This document shows, piece by piece, positions 8,267 to 17,318 of a stretch of DNA of 58,793 nt. Source of the stretch: Bacteroidales bacterium UBA3816 (GTDB lineage: Bacteria > Bacteroidota > Bacteroidia > Bacteroidales > P3); assembly GCA_002368955.1 (NCBI GenBank), contig DFDY01000125.1:20049-78841 (forward strand). Direction: 5' to 3'. The notes beneath the pieces are model-generated. The model ran no database searches and was not told the origin of the DNA. It saw only the letters and a list, made by a program, of their open reading frames with translations. Each line of letters starts with the position of its first letter. Position 1 is the stretch's first letter. The position numbers were made by a program, and so were the translations under genes.

Positions 8267-8518
8267 CACAAAAAAAAATAATAAATATATTACCACGGAA
8301 ACCCTACTCCATTTTTAACATATAAAAACAGGTGGTTCATGTCCCTTATCGCCGCAATTTTCACAACGTCAATTCTTTGTAACTATTTATAACAAAAGCG
8401 GTTCACGTCCCCCAATTGCGACAATACCGCGTCAAAAAACCCAAAAAATCGTCAATTTTTAAAATATAAACCATTCGCCTCCAATGCCTTACAAATCGAA
8501 AAATAGGGACGTTTCAAG

Positions 8519-8544
8519 TGAGGGTTCAAGTCCCTCCCGGGGTA
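8519..8544 (+). other. tRNA 3' fragment (probably tRNA-Leu): attachment site of the element
   Basis: The bases form a T arm, GAGGG-TTCAAGT-CCCTC (8519-8535), then a 7-nt acceptor strand CCGGGGT and discriminator A (8536-8543). No D arm, anticodon arm or matching 5' acceptor strand (expected GCCCCGG) lies upstream, so only the 3' end of a tRNA is present. The implied G1-U72 pair and A73 resemble Bacteroidales tRNA-Leu. A Rho-independent terminator follows immediately, as expected for the original tRNA locus. This is the signature left when an element integrates into a tRNA 3' end and regenerates the full tRNA at its other end. Confidence 0.75.
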
Positions 8545-8547
8545 CAA

Positions 8548-8573
8548 TAAGGTGGTCTGGTGACCGCCTTTTT
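8548..8573 (+). terminator. Terminator of the original tRNA locus
   Basis: A 9-bp stem (AAGGTGGTC with GACCGCCTT, one G-U pair, TGGT loop) runs into a T-run at 8568-8573. It lies 4 bp beyond the tRNA 3' fragment. Confidence 0.8.
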
Positions 8574-8637
8574 TGTTTTCTACATATTATCTTATGCGGT
8601 GACCGGTGCCCCAGTCCTTAGCGTAAACTACATTTAG

Positions 8638-8724
8638 CCCAAATCGGTCATTACGCCGTCTACTGATTAAGTCTCTTTAATGCCATATCAGCATTTCCGG
8701 TATAAGCATAGTGACTGATTTGGG
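8638..8724. repeat. Spaced inverted repeat in a 200-bp gene-free stretch
   Basis: CCCAAATCGGTCA at 8638-8650 is matched in inverted orientation by TGACTGATTTGGG at 8712-8724 (12 of 13), about 61 bp apart. No reading frame lies between. It could be a stem of a structured RNA, a small mobile remnant or a protein site. Apart from this and the two terminators I see nothing in 8574-8789. Confidence 0.4.
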
Positions 8725-8726
8725 GT

Positions 8727-8761
8727 AAAAATAAAGGAGGGTGCCTTTTTAGACACCCTCC
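8727..8761 (-). terminator. Terminator of the giant T9SS gene
   Basis: On the minus strand GGAGGGTG and CACCCTCC form a stem with a short A-rich loop, followed by TTTATTTTT. It stands 28 bp past the stop of the 8790-14189 gene. Confidence 0.85.
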
Positions 8762-8789
8762 AAAGTATAAAGGTAAGAGAAAGACGGTC

Positions 8790-11700
8790 CTACCGCACAA
8801 TCAGTTTCTTGACAATGTGAACCTTCGAGCCAGAAATCTGCACAAAGTACATGCCTTGTCGCAGGCCTTTCAGTTGCAACTGTATGTTGCAGCCTTCGTG
8901 ACACTGAGCTGGCAGTTGCATGACTGTGCGTCCGGCCATGTCCATGACCTGCACTGTCAGGTGGTCGTTGACACCTGCGAGGGTGAGTGTGGCAGACTCT
9001 TTGGCAGGGTTGGGGTACAGACGGGCGCTTAGACCTTCCTGTGCTCTGTCGATTGCCGTTGCGTTAAATGTTATCTTACACCGATCGCTCCAGATGCTGA
9101 AGGAGTTTTCGGCGCATTGTGTCCGCACATAGACATCGTATTCCTCTTCGGGGTTCAGCCCTTCGATGCGGTAGAAGTTGTCGGTGATGCCATCAACGGT
9201 GGTTCCGCCGTCGGTGTCGAAGTGCTGGAGGCCGTACTGAAGCTGATAGGGGCCGCCCTGTCCCTGCCACCGAATCATCGCCACGCCTCTCTCTTGGTCC
9301 AATATTTCGCTTTCTACATCCCAGACGGGCTCACACGACATGGTGGTGAAGGTGATGATGTTTTGGCTCCAGTTGCCGGGCATTCCGTCACACAGGCTGC
9401 GTATCTTGGCTCGGTAGGTGACGTCAGGGTCGAGTCCTTCCACCGTGAAGGGGCTTTGGGTGACGGTGAAACTGCGGTTGTAGGCGAGGTTGAAGACGTT
9501 GATTTCCCACGCGCTGCCGTTGCCGCTCCAGCTGAAGGTGGCCGAGGTGTAGCCCTCCTGGTCAAGAGCAAAGTCGGTGGGGGCGGGGCAGCCCTCCGAG
9601 GCGGTCACCACTTGCTGGGTGGTCCAGTGCGAGTTGATGCCGCTGGCGCAATGGTTTCGCAGACCTATGGTGTACACGGTATTGGGCTGCAATCCGCTGA
9701 AGATGTGTTGGGTGCCGCTGGCGGTCACGCCAATCACGTTGTCGTTCCAGGCCTGGTCGGTGATATAGGCTTCCACGGTTCCTTCGGCAATGAAGTCCAC
9801 CACGATGCGGTCGTTCTCCTCGCTCAGGTTGGCAATGATGGGAGCCTGGCAGTCGGCACTGGCCACCACGCCTATACGTAGGCTATCCACGAAGGCATAG
9901 TATCGCCAGTCGGAGCAGTAGTTGATGGCCAGGAACTTGGTTGAGGAGGGGAAGTCGCCGCTGAAGAGTTTCCAGGTGATGCCGTTGGTGGTCAGGGTGT
10001 CGGTCCAGACAAAGTCTTCGGGGCTGTTGCCGGTGACGGAGTAGCCCACCCGCATCTTTTCCTGTCCATACATCATGTCGCTGTAGCGGAAGCGGAAGGT
10101 GAGGCTGTCGGCCGAGTTGAGCATGGGAGAGATGAGATACTGGTTGTAGTCGCCCGTGCGGTTGTAGGAACTGAAACAGAAACTGGCACTGCCGGCGTAG
10201 GCCCTGTCGGTGCTGTGGCTCATACGGTTGGGGTTGCCCGGGGCTTTGAGTACTGTGAAACAGATGGCGGGGAATTCGGCCGATTCAAAACTCTCTTCGA
10301 TGGGTGCGCCTGCCTCGACGGTGTAGGCATCGCAAAGCGTGGTGAAGTTCACCTGGGTGCTGGCCGGTGACGGTTGCCCGCCGGCGCAGTAGCCGTTCAC
10401 AAACAGTTCATAGCGGGTGCCCGAGGCCAGACCTGTCAGTGTCAGGGGGCTGGCATTGGCGTTGATGCGCTGCCAGGGGGCGGTGCCCACGGGGCGGTAG
10501 GTCACCTCATAGTCCAACGCCGAACCCGTCCACGACACGGTGGCCGATGTGGGCGAGGTGACATTGACCGTCACGTTGCGGGGCCGCTGGCAAGGCGAGG
10601 CCCCCACACAGGCGGTGAACAGCTCGTAGCCGCTTGCGGACAAGCCGCTATGCGCCACAAACTGAATGGTCAAGGCTCCTGTCTCTGAGGTCAGGGCCAC
10701 ACCCAGAGACTCGGGGCCGTAGGTGGAACTGACCGAGTAGAGGAGGGTGCCGCTAGTGCCTTCGCCCTCATAGATGCGCAGGGTGTCGCCGCCCCATGGG
10801 CAGAGGTCCACGGTGCCGCCCACTATCTGCAAGGCATGGGTGCTGTCGGTGGGACGGATGACGAGGGTTGAGTTGGCCATGTGGTTGTAGTCGTGCTGCA
10901 TTCCGCCGTGGTCGTAGACTATCAGTCCGCATCCCGTCACGGTGTCGGAGCCCACAAAGGGCATCACTACGCTGCCTGCCGCAAAGTCCAACGAGCGCCA
11001 AGCACTCTCACCCATGTCGCACAGGGTTTTCACATATATCGTGTACTTCCCGCCTGTGGTCAGTGGGGGCAGGGAGTAGAAGGTGTCGGTCACCACGGCG
11101 TTGCCAGTGGCCATAGACACGTTGGTGCCCACGGTGTCCCAGGCCAACTGCCAACGGCTGGCATGGCTGGGATTGTTCCAGCTGACCACTATATTGGAGG
11201 CATTCAGGAGGTTGTGGGCCACTATTTGGGTGGCTGGCAGGCAGCCCACGGCTTCACCCACCGTGATGTCGTCCACCACGGCTTCCAGTCCCACCGCCTT
11301 ATGGGCCAAAACAATGTGGTTGCCATAGCCACTGTAGTCTCTTAAGTCATATCTCAGCCATACGTAGCGCGAAAGCGACTGCTGCTCGTCGGTGAGGGTG
11401 TCCAGCCAGTCGATGAAGGTGCCGCCATCGTCAGTCACGCCCACCATGATGCCTTCGCCCTCGCCAATGGGGCTCATGAGGGCCCGCAGGTTGATTTCGA
11501 GGCGGTTGACAGGATATTCAAATTCGGGCAGCACGGCGGCGCGAATGCCGCTGGTGGGCTGCCAGTAGAGGCCGCCGAAGCGGTGGTCCACCACCCCACG
11601 GCTGTAGTTCCAGCAGGGAGGCATCACCCCGTTGGCATAGCTGTCGAAATTCTCTGTATAGGGCACTTGTACCCGGCCGCAGTTCGTCACGGCATTAGTC

Positions 11701-14189
11701 TCCTCCCAGAGGGTGTCACCCTGGCACAGGGCTCCCACGCGAATCGCATAGTGAGTGGCGGGGCTAAGGCCGGCAATGGTGTGACTGGTACCGGTGGTGC
11801 TGCCAGCCGAGATGTAGGTTGAGGCAGTGAGGGGGCGATACTGCACCAGATAGCCCGTGGCGGGCAGCCCCTCTTCTATCCAAGTGAGCGTAAGGCTGGT
11901 AGAGTCGGCTTCCACATCCACCACCATCGGGGCCAGGCAGTCGGACACTTGGCAGTCGGCCAAGAAACGAACATCCACAGCCCCTTGCAGTACCGTGGAG
12001 CCGAACATGGAACCGGGGTTGGCCGGCGAGATGGGGGCAAAGCTGTACCACATCACCGTGGCGTCATAGGGGGTCGTGTGGTAGCACCATTCGGCCGGAC
12101 TCAGGGAGAACTGCGAACTGCTGTGGTTCACCGCCACCACTAGGTTGCTCAGCGTGTCGCGCACAAAGGGAGTGTCGAAACGAATGATTTGCCATCCTGC
12201 CTCGCCAGGGTTGATCACATAGTCCGTCGCCATGGCTGTCAGCCCGCTCAGTGGAACATAACTCGTCCCGCTCAGGCTGTTCAGGGCGGTGTTGCCCATG
12301 TAAAGAGTGATTCCTAGCGGTTCGTTCACACCCGTCGAAGTGCGGTAGGCAATGCCCCGGATGGTGTCGATGTTTGGCATTTCGCTTGTGCGGTATAAAG
12401 TCTGGGCATAGCTGCAGTTGAGGTTTGTGTTGACGAAATAGACCGAACTGGCCGTGCTGCCGTCGCCCGCCACCTCGCTGCATGAGTTGGTCATGAAGGT
12501 GTAGGTCGCGCTGTTGGCCGTGTCGTTCTGGTCGTCGGTCAGGCATATGCTGTTGATGTAGGCCGTGTAGCTGTGGCCAGGGGTCAGACCGGTCAGCACC
12601 ACACTGCTGGTATTCACCAGGGTGTCAAACATCGCAATGGTGGGACTCTCTTGGTCATACAGCCGCACCCATGCCCCCTGGGCGGGGCTGCCGTTGAGGT
12701 TGTCGTACTGCCAGCCGAGCAGGGCCGCAGTGTAATGGACGTTCTCCAGCCGCACATCCGTCACGCGGGCGCAGGTCATGGCCGTGGTGAAGGGGGCAGA
12801 AGCCTTGTAGCTCGAAGTGTCCTGGTCGCATGCCGACCGCACCCAGGCATAATAGGTAGTGCCCTGGTCCAGGCCGCGCAGCACCACCGTGGTGTCGCCC
12901 ACCATGTCGTAGAAAGTGGCACCAAAAGCGTTGTTCTCGCGCGAGTAATAGACATAGTAGCCCTGTGCCGAATCGCCTGCCGAAGGCCATGAGAGGCGTG
13001 CCCAGCGTGAGCCCACGCTGTCCACATCGACCCGCTCGGGTCGGCGGCAGCCGTTGTCGTGCGTAATGCTCAGGTCGTCCACAAAGCCGTTGCCCATCAT
13101 CACATCGGTGCCCTTGAAGAAGAAGGCCACATAGTAGGAGGCCGTGGGGTCGAGGTTGGCAGTGCTGAACTCATAGTCGCGCCAGACATTGTCCATCGTG
13201 CGCACGTCCACCATCGGTATGAAGGTGGAAGTGTCGTGGAGGTCGGTCATAACGCCCACCCGTAGGCGGGCGGCAAACAGATAGAAACCGCCCAAGTCCA
13301 CGCCGTTCTCCAGCTTGGCACGGAAGTTCACAATGATTTCGTTGCCCGGCACCGGCACCAAGGGAGTGGTCACGATGTTCCAACCCGCGGCGCCGAAGAC
13401 CAGGTCCAGCGAGTCGGAGTAAGCCTCCTCGTCCAACACCTGCGGATAGCTGCCGAAAGTGGTGATAGCATTCCAGCACGCGGGCAACTCGCCGAGAGCC
13501 TCGCGGTCGAAAGTGTTGTAGTAGGGCAGCTGCATGGGCGGACACGAGGTGCGGAAACTACTCTCCGTCACGTCCGACGTGTCGCCCGAGCCGCACAGCG
13601 CGCGCACGCCCACCGTGTAGTCGTTGTTCATTGAGAGTCCGGCGAAATAGTAGCTGGGCACGTTTGTCGTTGCCACCATCGCGCCGTTCAGATAGACCAG
13701 CCAGTACGACTCGTCGCCCACCGGCGTCCAGGTCACCATGGCATAAGTGCTGTCGGGCTGGCAGGTTAGGCCAATAGGGTGCACACAACTGGGGCACGCA
13801 GGGAACCCCTCTGCCACCACCGTGCCGCTGGTCACGCCACCCGGCATCACCGAGGCAATCTCGCTCCCGTCGCCATTGATAATGCTAAAGGAAATTTCGT
13901 AGTCCAGCGGGCCGGCAATCCACACGAAGCGCATGGTGTCTCCCGTGCATACAGGCACATTATAGCTACCCTCGTAACCCGACGAGAGCGATACCGTGCC
14001 GCGCAGCACCGTGTCCTGCCACACCTGGAGCGATCCCCCGTTCCAGCCGTCGCCGAACATGTCGCCGCACACGACAGTCACCAGGCAGGCCGACTCGCCC
14101 GGAGGGCACTGGGCTTCGACCTGCCCACAGAACATCAGCAATGCCATCCATAGTGGCATCCACCTTAGTTTGAATTTACTTTTTCTCAT
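8790..14189 (-). CDS. Giant cell-surface Fn3/CUB-like protein with T9SS type A sorting domain
   Basis: A 1799-residue exported protein. The N-terminus is a signal peptide (WMPLWMALLMFCGQVEAQ). The body alternates fibronectin type III-like modules (repeated pattern AxxSWxxxG...YxVxYRP...GLxPxTxYxIRVxALC) with jelly-roll modules of the choice-of-anchor/MAM-like type (for example LPYYNTFDREALGELPACWN, then VGVMTDLHDTSTF and GFVDDLSI). There is also a CUB-like module near the middle (GCGLIVYDHGGM, LRIYEGEG). The last 75 or so residues are a type A T9SS sorting domain: RLYPNPAKESATLTL, VMDMAGRTV, GLRQGMYFVQI, KKLIVR. The protein should cross the outer membrane through the T9SS and be anchored or released at the surface. 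The ligand is unknown; adhesion or glycan/protein binding is inferred from the modules. It stands alone, with a promoter about 350 bp upstream. Confidence 0.9.
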   Translation of the reverse strand: MRKSKFKLRWMPLWMALLMFCGQVEAQCPPGESACLVTVVCGDMFGDGWNGGSLQVWQDTVLRGTVSLSSGYEGSYNVPVCTGDTMRFVWIAGPLDYEISFSIINGDGSEIASVMPGGVTSGTVVAEGFPACPSCVHPIGLTCQPDSTYAMVTWTPVGDESYWLVYLNGAMVATTNVPSYYFAGLSMNNDYTVGVRALCGSGDTSDVTESSFRTSCPPMQLPYYNTFDREALGELPACWNAITTFGSYPQVLDEEAYSDSLDLVFGAAGWNIVTTPLVPVPGNEIIVNFRAKLENGVDLGGFYLFAARLRVGVMTDLHDTSTFIPMVDVRTMDNVWRDYEFSTANLDPTASYYVAFFFKGTDVMMGNGFVDDLSITHDNGCRRPERVDVDSVGSRWARLSWPSAGDSAQGYYVYYSRENNAFGATFYDMVGDTTVVLRGLDQGTTYYAWVRSACDQDTSSYKASAPFTTAMTCARVTDVRLENVHYTAALLGWQYDNLNGSPAQGAWVRLYDQESPTIAMFDTLVNTSSVVLTGLTPGHSYTAYINSICLTDDQNDTANSATYTFMTNSCSEVAGDGSTASSVYFVNTNLNCSYAQTLYRTSEMPNIDTIRGIAYRTSTGVNEPLGITLYMGNTALNSLSGTSYVPLSGLTAMATDYVINPGEAGWQIIRFDTPFVRDTLSNLVVAVNHSSSQFSLSPAEWCYHTTPYDATVMWYSFAPISPANPGSMFGSTVLQGAVDVRFLADCQVSDCLAPMVVDVEADSTSLTLTWIEEGLPATGYLVQYRPLTASTYISAGSTTGTSHTIAGLSPATHYAIRVGALCQGDTLWEETNAVTNCGRVQVPYTENFDSYANGVMPPCWNYSRGVVDHRFGGLYWQPTSGIRAAVLPEFEYPVNRLEINLRALMSPIGEGEGIMVGVTDDGGTFIDWLDTLTDEQQSLSRYVWLRYDLRDYSGYGNHIVLAHKAVGLEAVVDDITVGEAVGCLPATQIVAHNLLNASNIVVSWNNPSHASRWQLAWDTVGTNVSMATGNAVVTDTFYSLPPLTTGGKYTIYVKTLCDMGESAWRSLDFAAGSVVMPFVGSDTVTGCGLIVYDHGGMQHDYNHMANSTLVIRPTDSTHALQIVGGTVDLCPWGGDTLRIYEGEGTSGTLLYSVSSTYGPESLGVALTSETGALTIQFVAHSGLSASGYELFTACVGASPCQRPRNVTVNVTSPTSATVSWTGSALDYEVTYRPVGTAPWQRINANASPLTLTGLASGTRYELFVNGYCAGGQPSPASTQVNFTTLCDAYTVEAGAPIEESFESAEFPAICFTVLKAPGNPNRMSHSTDRAYAGSASFCFSSYNRTGDYNQYLISPMLNSADSLTFRFRYSDMMYGQEKMRVGYSVTGNSPEDFVWTDTLTTNGITWKLFSGDFPSSTKFLAINYCSDWRYYAFVDSLRIGVVASADCQAPIIANLSEENDRIVVDFIAEGTVEAYITDQAWNDNVIGVTASGTQHIFSGLQPNTVYTIGLRNHCASGINSHWTTQQVVTASEGCPAPTDFALDQEGYTSATFSWSGNGSAWEINVFNLAYNRSFTVTQSPFTVEGLDPDVTYRAKIRSLCDGMPGNWSQNIITFTTMSCEPVWDVESEILDQERGVAMIRWQGQGGPYQLQYGLQHFDTDGGTTVDGITDNFYRIEGLNPEEEYDVYVRTQCAENSFSIWSDRCKITFNATAIDRAQEGLSARLYPNPAKESATLTLAGVNDHLTVQVMDMAGRTVMQLPAQCHEGCNIQLQLKGLRQGMYFVQISGSKVHIVKKLIVR

Positions 14190-14535
14190 AATCAGTTTAC
14201 TATTATATATCTATATTATTCATCAATCATTAAAAAGTTTCCGCCCCACTGGGCGTTCTGTAATCATTGTGGATTCTTTACTGTAATAACGAAATAAACT
14301 GTCAAAAAACTACATCCGAACCTTTTTTTATTCTTTCCATCAGAAAGTGTGTGTTGTATAGTAAAAATTGAAAGACTTTTGCCCACCCGGAGTCGAGTAT
14401 TCATTCATGCACTCCATTCTTTTCCCTACTATAATAACGGTGGGTTCCATCTATTTACTATTTTAGGGTTTCATCAGACAGACAGAACCCATTTATCTGC
14501 CAGACGACCGTTATGCAAAGTTCGGTTTTCGGGTG

Positions 14536-14543
14536 CAAAGATA
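14536..14543 (-). promoter_or_regulatory. -7 promoter box of the giant T9SS gene
   Basis: TATCTTTG on the minus strand (CAAAGATA on plus) matches the Bacteroidota -7 box. Transcription from here would leave a 5' leader of about 340 nt. The leader contains a small CGCCC/GGGCG hairpin around 14242-14255 but no riboswitch I recognise. Confidence 0.5.
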
Positions 14544-14578
14544 CAATCATTTCACGACATGGCATAATTTGACAAGAA

Positions 14579-14643
14579 AAAACAGCCTAAAATTTGTCCA
14601 TTAGCGTGCATCGTCTCTAAAACAGCCTAAAATTTGTCCATTA
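14579..14643. repeat. Two 25-bp direct repeats
   Basis: A 25-bp unit containing CAGCCTAAAATTTGTCCATT occurs at 14579-14603 and 14619-14643 (period 40). It lies upstream of the giant gene's promoter, between the divergent transcription units. Overlapping short inverted repeats follow at 14650-14695 (CTACTTC with GAAGTAG). Nothing else in 14190-14917 is supported as a gene. Confidence 0.6.
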
Positions 14644-14917
14644 CACCGAAAATCGGAAGTGCTACTTCGGATTTTCACCGAATTTCTGAAGTAGGGGATT
14701 TGATAATATGGTGTTAATTAAGCAATTGATGTTTATAATATGACTGCGCTTGTTTTTTCTGACACTGGAGAGTATTGGACCGATTTCGCCACGCGGAAGG
14801 AGCGCGTCTTTGACAGTAGCCGGGAGGTGGGCGGCGGCTGGAACAACATTCCGCCACCCTGACTGATTATGTCGGTCAGGCCATCCTTGTTGTCTTTGTG
14901 AACTACGGCGACATTTT

Positions 14918-14949
14918 TTTGCGTATTGCATTTTTTTTTGCTATCTTTG
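14918..14949 (+). promoter_or_regulatory. Promoter of the candidate small RNA
   Basis: A -33 TTTG (14918-14921) and a -7 TATCTTTG (14942-14949) are 20 bp apart, a near-ideal Bacteroidota promoter. The expected start is at about 14951-14953, exactly where the RNA's closing helix begins. Confidence 0.65.
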
Positions 14950-14950
14950 T

Positions 14951-15091
14951 GGCCGCTAATGAGCTTTTATGCTCACGGAAAAAATGGATTTTTTGGCGTG
15001 GTTGATAGTGTTTTATGCTCTGTATTGGGTTTGCTGAGGCAGGTCCAAAAAAAACACTGAGGCTCCCAAATGATTGCGGCTTCGTTTTTTT
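14951..15091 (+). ncRNA. Candidate structured small RNA (6S / Bacteroidales-1-like layout)
   Basis: The stretch has its own promoter at the 5' end and a T-run at 15085-15091. Its ends pair with each other: GCCGC(T)AAT at 14952-14960 with ATTGCGGC at 15073-15080. An inner helix GTGTTTT with AAAACAC closes a central loop, leaving a large internal bubble. A closing stem, open middle and terminal U-run are features of 6S RNA and of the Bacteroidales-1 motif as I recall it. No reading frame fits the stretch. The alternative is a 5' leader of the alcohol dehydrogenase gene 60 bp downstream. The structure is visible in the sequence; the family name is inference. Confidence 0.45.
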
Positions 15092-15150
15092 CGAGATATG
15101 TTTAATGAACAATCCCACAAGCCGGGGGATAATAAACAATACAATATATT

Positions 15151-16368
15151 ATGCAAAGATTTTGTTTGCCCAGAGATGTTTATCATGGTGAAGGGGCCAT
15201 CGATGCCCTGAAAGGTTTCAAAGGTAAAAGAGCAATGGTCTGCGTTGGCGGCGGCTCGATGAAGCGGTTCGGCTTCCTCGACAAGATTGCCGCCAACCTG
15301 AAGGAGGCCGGCATGGAAGTGCAGCTCTTTGAAGGCATTGAGCCCGACCCCTCTGTGGACACCGTCATGCGTGGTGCCAAGGCCATGATGGACTTCCAGC
15401 CCGACTGGATTGTGGCCGTCGGTGGCGGCTCGCCCATCGACGCGGCCAAGGCCATGTGGATTAAGTACGAGTACCCCGACATCACCTTTGAGCAGATGTG
15501 TGTCGTGTTCGGCATTCCCGAATTGCGCCACAAAGCCCATTTCTGCGCCATCAGCTCCACTTCCGGCACCGCTACCGAGGTGACCGCCTTCTCCATCATC
15601 ACCGACTATCAGAAGGGCATTAAATACCCCATTGCCGACTTCCAGATTACGCCCGACGTGGCCATCGTCGACCCCGCCCTGGCCGAGACCATGCCCCAGA
15701 AACTGGTGGCCCACACCGGCATGGATGCCATCACCCACGGCATCGAGGCATACGTCTCCACCGCCCACTGCGACTATACCGACCCGTTGGCACTCCATGC
15801 CATCAAGATGATTCAGCACGACCTGGTGCCCTCCTATAACGGCGACATGGCCAAACGCCACAGCATGCACAACGCACAGTGTCTGGCTGGCATGGCCTTC
15901 TCCAACGCTCTGCTGGGCATTGTCCACTCCATGGCCCATAAGACTGGTGCCGTCTTTGCCGACTATGGTGCCCACATCATCCACGGCGCTGCCAACGCCA
16001 TGTACCTGCCCAAGGTCATCGCCTACAACGCCAAAGACCCCGAAGCCCTGAAACGCTATGGCCAGATTGCCGACTTCATGGAGCTGGGCGGTGCCAATGA
16101 TCAGGAGAAAGTGCAACTGCTCATCAAGCACCTGCGCGGCATGAACGACGACCTGCGCATACCCCACTGCATCAAGAATTATGGTGCCGACAGCTACCCC
16201 TGCGAGCAAGGTTTTGTGCCCGAGAACGTCTTCTTGGAGCGCCTGCCCCAGATAGCCACCAACGCCATCGGCGATGCCTGCACGGGCTCCAACCCCCGCC
16301 AGCCCAATCAGGAGGAGATGGAACGCCTGCTCAAGTGCTGCTACTACGACACCGAGGTGGACTTCTAA
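15151..16368 (+). CDS. Iron-containing alcohol dehydrogenase
   Basis: A 405-residue NAD(P)-dependent, group III alcohol dehydrogenase that interconverts an aldehyde and a primary alcohol or diol in the cytoplasm. The Rossmann-like half has the cofactor loops VCVGGGSMKRFG (31-41) and VGGGSPIDAAK (90-100). The iron-site half has D192 and H196 in GMDAITHGIEAY, H263 in SMAHKTG and H278 in IIHGAANAMYLP, matching the Asp-His-His-His set of the family. The length is typical. The exact substrate (butanol, propanediol or lactaldehyde type) cannot be told. It stands alone behind the candidate small RNA. Confidence 0.92.
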   Translation: MQRFCLPRDVYHGEGAIDALKGFKGKRAMVCVGGGSMKRFGFLDKIAANLKEAGMEVQLFEGIEPDPSVDTVMRGAKAMMDFQPDWIVAVGGGSPIDAAKAMWIKYEYPDITFEQMCVVFGIPELRHKAHFCAISSTSGTATEVTAFSIITDYQKGIKYPIADFQITPDVAIVDPALAETMPQKLVAHTGMDAITHGIEAYVSTAHCDYTDPLALHAIKMIQHDLVPSYNGDMAKRHSMHNAQCLAGMAFSNALLGIVHSMAHKTGAVFADYGAHIIHGAANAMYLPKVIAYNAKDPEALKRYGQIADFMELGGANDQEKVQLLIKHLRGMNDDLRIPHCIKNYGADSYPCEQGFVPENVFLERLPQIATNAIGDACTGSNPRQPNQEEMERLLKCCYYDTEVDF

Positions 16369-16400
16369 AAGTCCCAATCAGTTAGTTGATTGTTGGTGAA

Positions 16401-16463
16401 TTAGTGAAAAGTGAAAAGTAAGTCGACAAATCATTTGTCAAACCACTGATCACTTTTCACTAA
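16401..16463. repeat. Perfect 14-bp inverted repeat after the alcohol dehydrogenase
   Basis: TTAGTGAAAAGTGA (16401-16414) and TCACTTTTCACTAA (16450-16463) are exact inverse complements with a 35-bp spacer. It could form a transcript-end stem for the dehydrogenase, though no T-run follows directly. It is the only visible structure between the two genes besides the next promoter. Confidence 0.5.
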
Positions 16464-16514
16464 TCGTTATCTGTTAAAAGTTTGATTTTTATCCAAAGAT
16501 TCATTTTTTTTGAG

Positions 16515-16522
16515 TATCTTTG
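16515..16522 (+). promoter_or_regulatory. -7 promoter box of the outer-membrane barrel gene
   Basis: TATCTTTG after a T-run (ending TTTTTTGAG), followed by CA, the usual form in this genome. The leader to the ATG is about 75 nt. Confidence 0.55.
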
Positions 16523-16601
16523 CATTTATTATTTGAGCCTCCATGAGGAAGAATTGAATTGATAACAACTTAATAATTAATTAAAAACAACAACATTTAT
16601 T

Positions 16602-17066
16602 ATGAAGAAATTCTTTTTAGTTTTGGCTGCTGTGGTAGCCATGGGTTTCGCAGCAAATGCTCAAGACAACGCTATTGGTCTCCGTTTTGGCGGCGGCAGT
16701 GGCTATGGTGCTGAAGTCTCTTTCCAGAAAGGACTTGGCGGCAACCGTTTGGAACTGGATTTGGGTCTTTCCAACAATTCTAAGGACAACTATTTCCACT
16801 TAAGTGGCATCTACCAGTGGTGCTGGAATATCTCCGGCGGCTGGAACTGGTATGTGGGTCCCGGCGCACAGTTGGGCTACTGCTCCAACCATGGTTTTGG
16901 TCTGGCAGTTGGCGGTCAGATTGGTGTCGAATATAAGTTCAGCATCCCTCTGATGATTTCTTTGGATGTCCGTCCGATGTACAACTTCATCATGCCTGAT
17001 AATTGCCCAGTGTTGAATTCTAATCTGGGATGGGACGCTGCCCTCAGCCTCCGTTACTGCTTTTAA
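16602..17066 (+). CDS. Small outer-membrane beta-barrel protein
   Basis: A 154-residue exported protein. It has a signal peptide ending FAANAQ (about residues 1-21), then short amphipathic beta strands alternating with Gly-rich turns (IGLRFGGGSGYGAEVSFQ, YVGPGAQLGY, IGVEYKFSIPLM). The C-terminus is aromatic (ALSLRYCF), as expected for outer-membrane insertion. The size suits an eight-stranded OmpX/OmpW-like barrel. The biological role is unknown. It is monocistronic and followed by a strong terminator. Confidence 0.8.
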   Translation: MKKFFLVLAAVVAMGFAANAQDNAIGLRFGGGSGYGAEVSFQKGLGGNRLELDLGLSNNSKDNYFHLSGIYQWCWNISGGWNWYVGPGAQLGYCSNHGFGLAVGGQIGVEYKFSIPLMISLDVRPMYNFIMPDNCPVLNSNLGWDAALSLRYCF

Positions 17067-17096
17067 TTTTTAATATTTTTTTTTGGATACAATTTG

Positions 17097-17122
17097 ACCC
17101 TGTCGTGAGACGGGGTTTTTTT
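17097..17122 (+). terminator. Terminator of the barrel gene
   Basis: The stem ACCCTGTC-GTGA-GACGGGGT (8 bp, one G-U pair) is followed by a run of T residues. Confidence 0.85.
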
Positions 17123-17310
17123 CTTTTGCCTCGCCGTCGCTGTGCCACCACTTCCCCCACGCTTGCCCATCGCTTCCCTGCCGCAATGAGAGCGGCCGGA
17201 TAGGGAGTCGGTTATGTTTAATATTCGATAGTGAATAGTGGAGGAGAGGTCGTGTCACCCGGAATTCAGAAATTAGAATATAGAATGTTGAGGGATTCGA
17301 TTTTTTTTTG

Positions 17311-17318
17311 TATTTTTG
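17311..17318 (+). promoter_or_regulatory. -7 promoter box of nadE
   Basis: TATTTTTG after a nine-T run, with a TTG 20 bp upstream as the -33 element. The remainder of 17123-17423 holds no supported gene. Confidence 0.5.

Noticed and set aside
14740..14862. 40-codon plus-strand frame ending in a hairpin
   Set aside because: No promoter or ribosome site in the right place and no recognisable relative; a chance frame is more likely.
15013..16377. 454-codon minus-strand frame opposite the alcohol dehydrogenase
   Set aside because: Gly/Val/His-rich antisense shadow of a well-supported gene.
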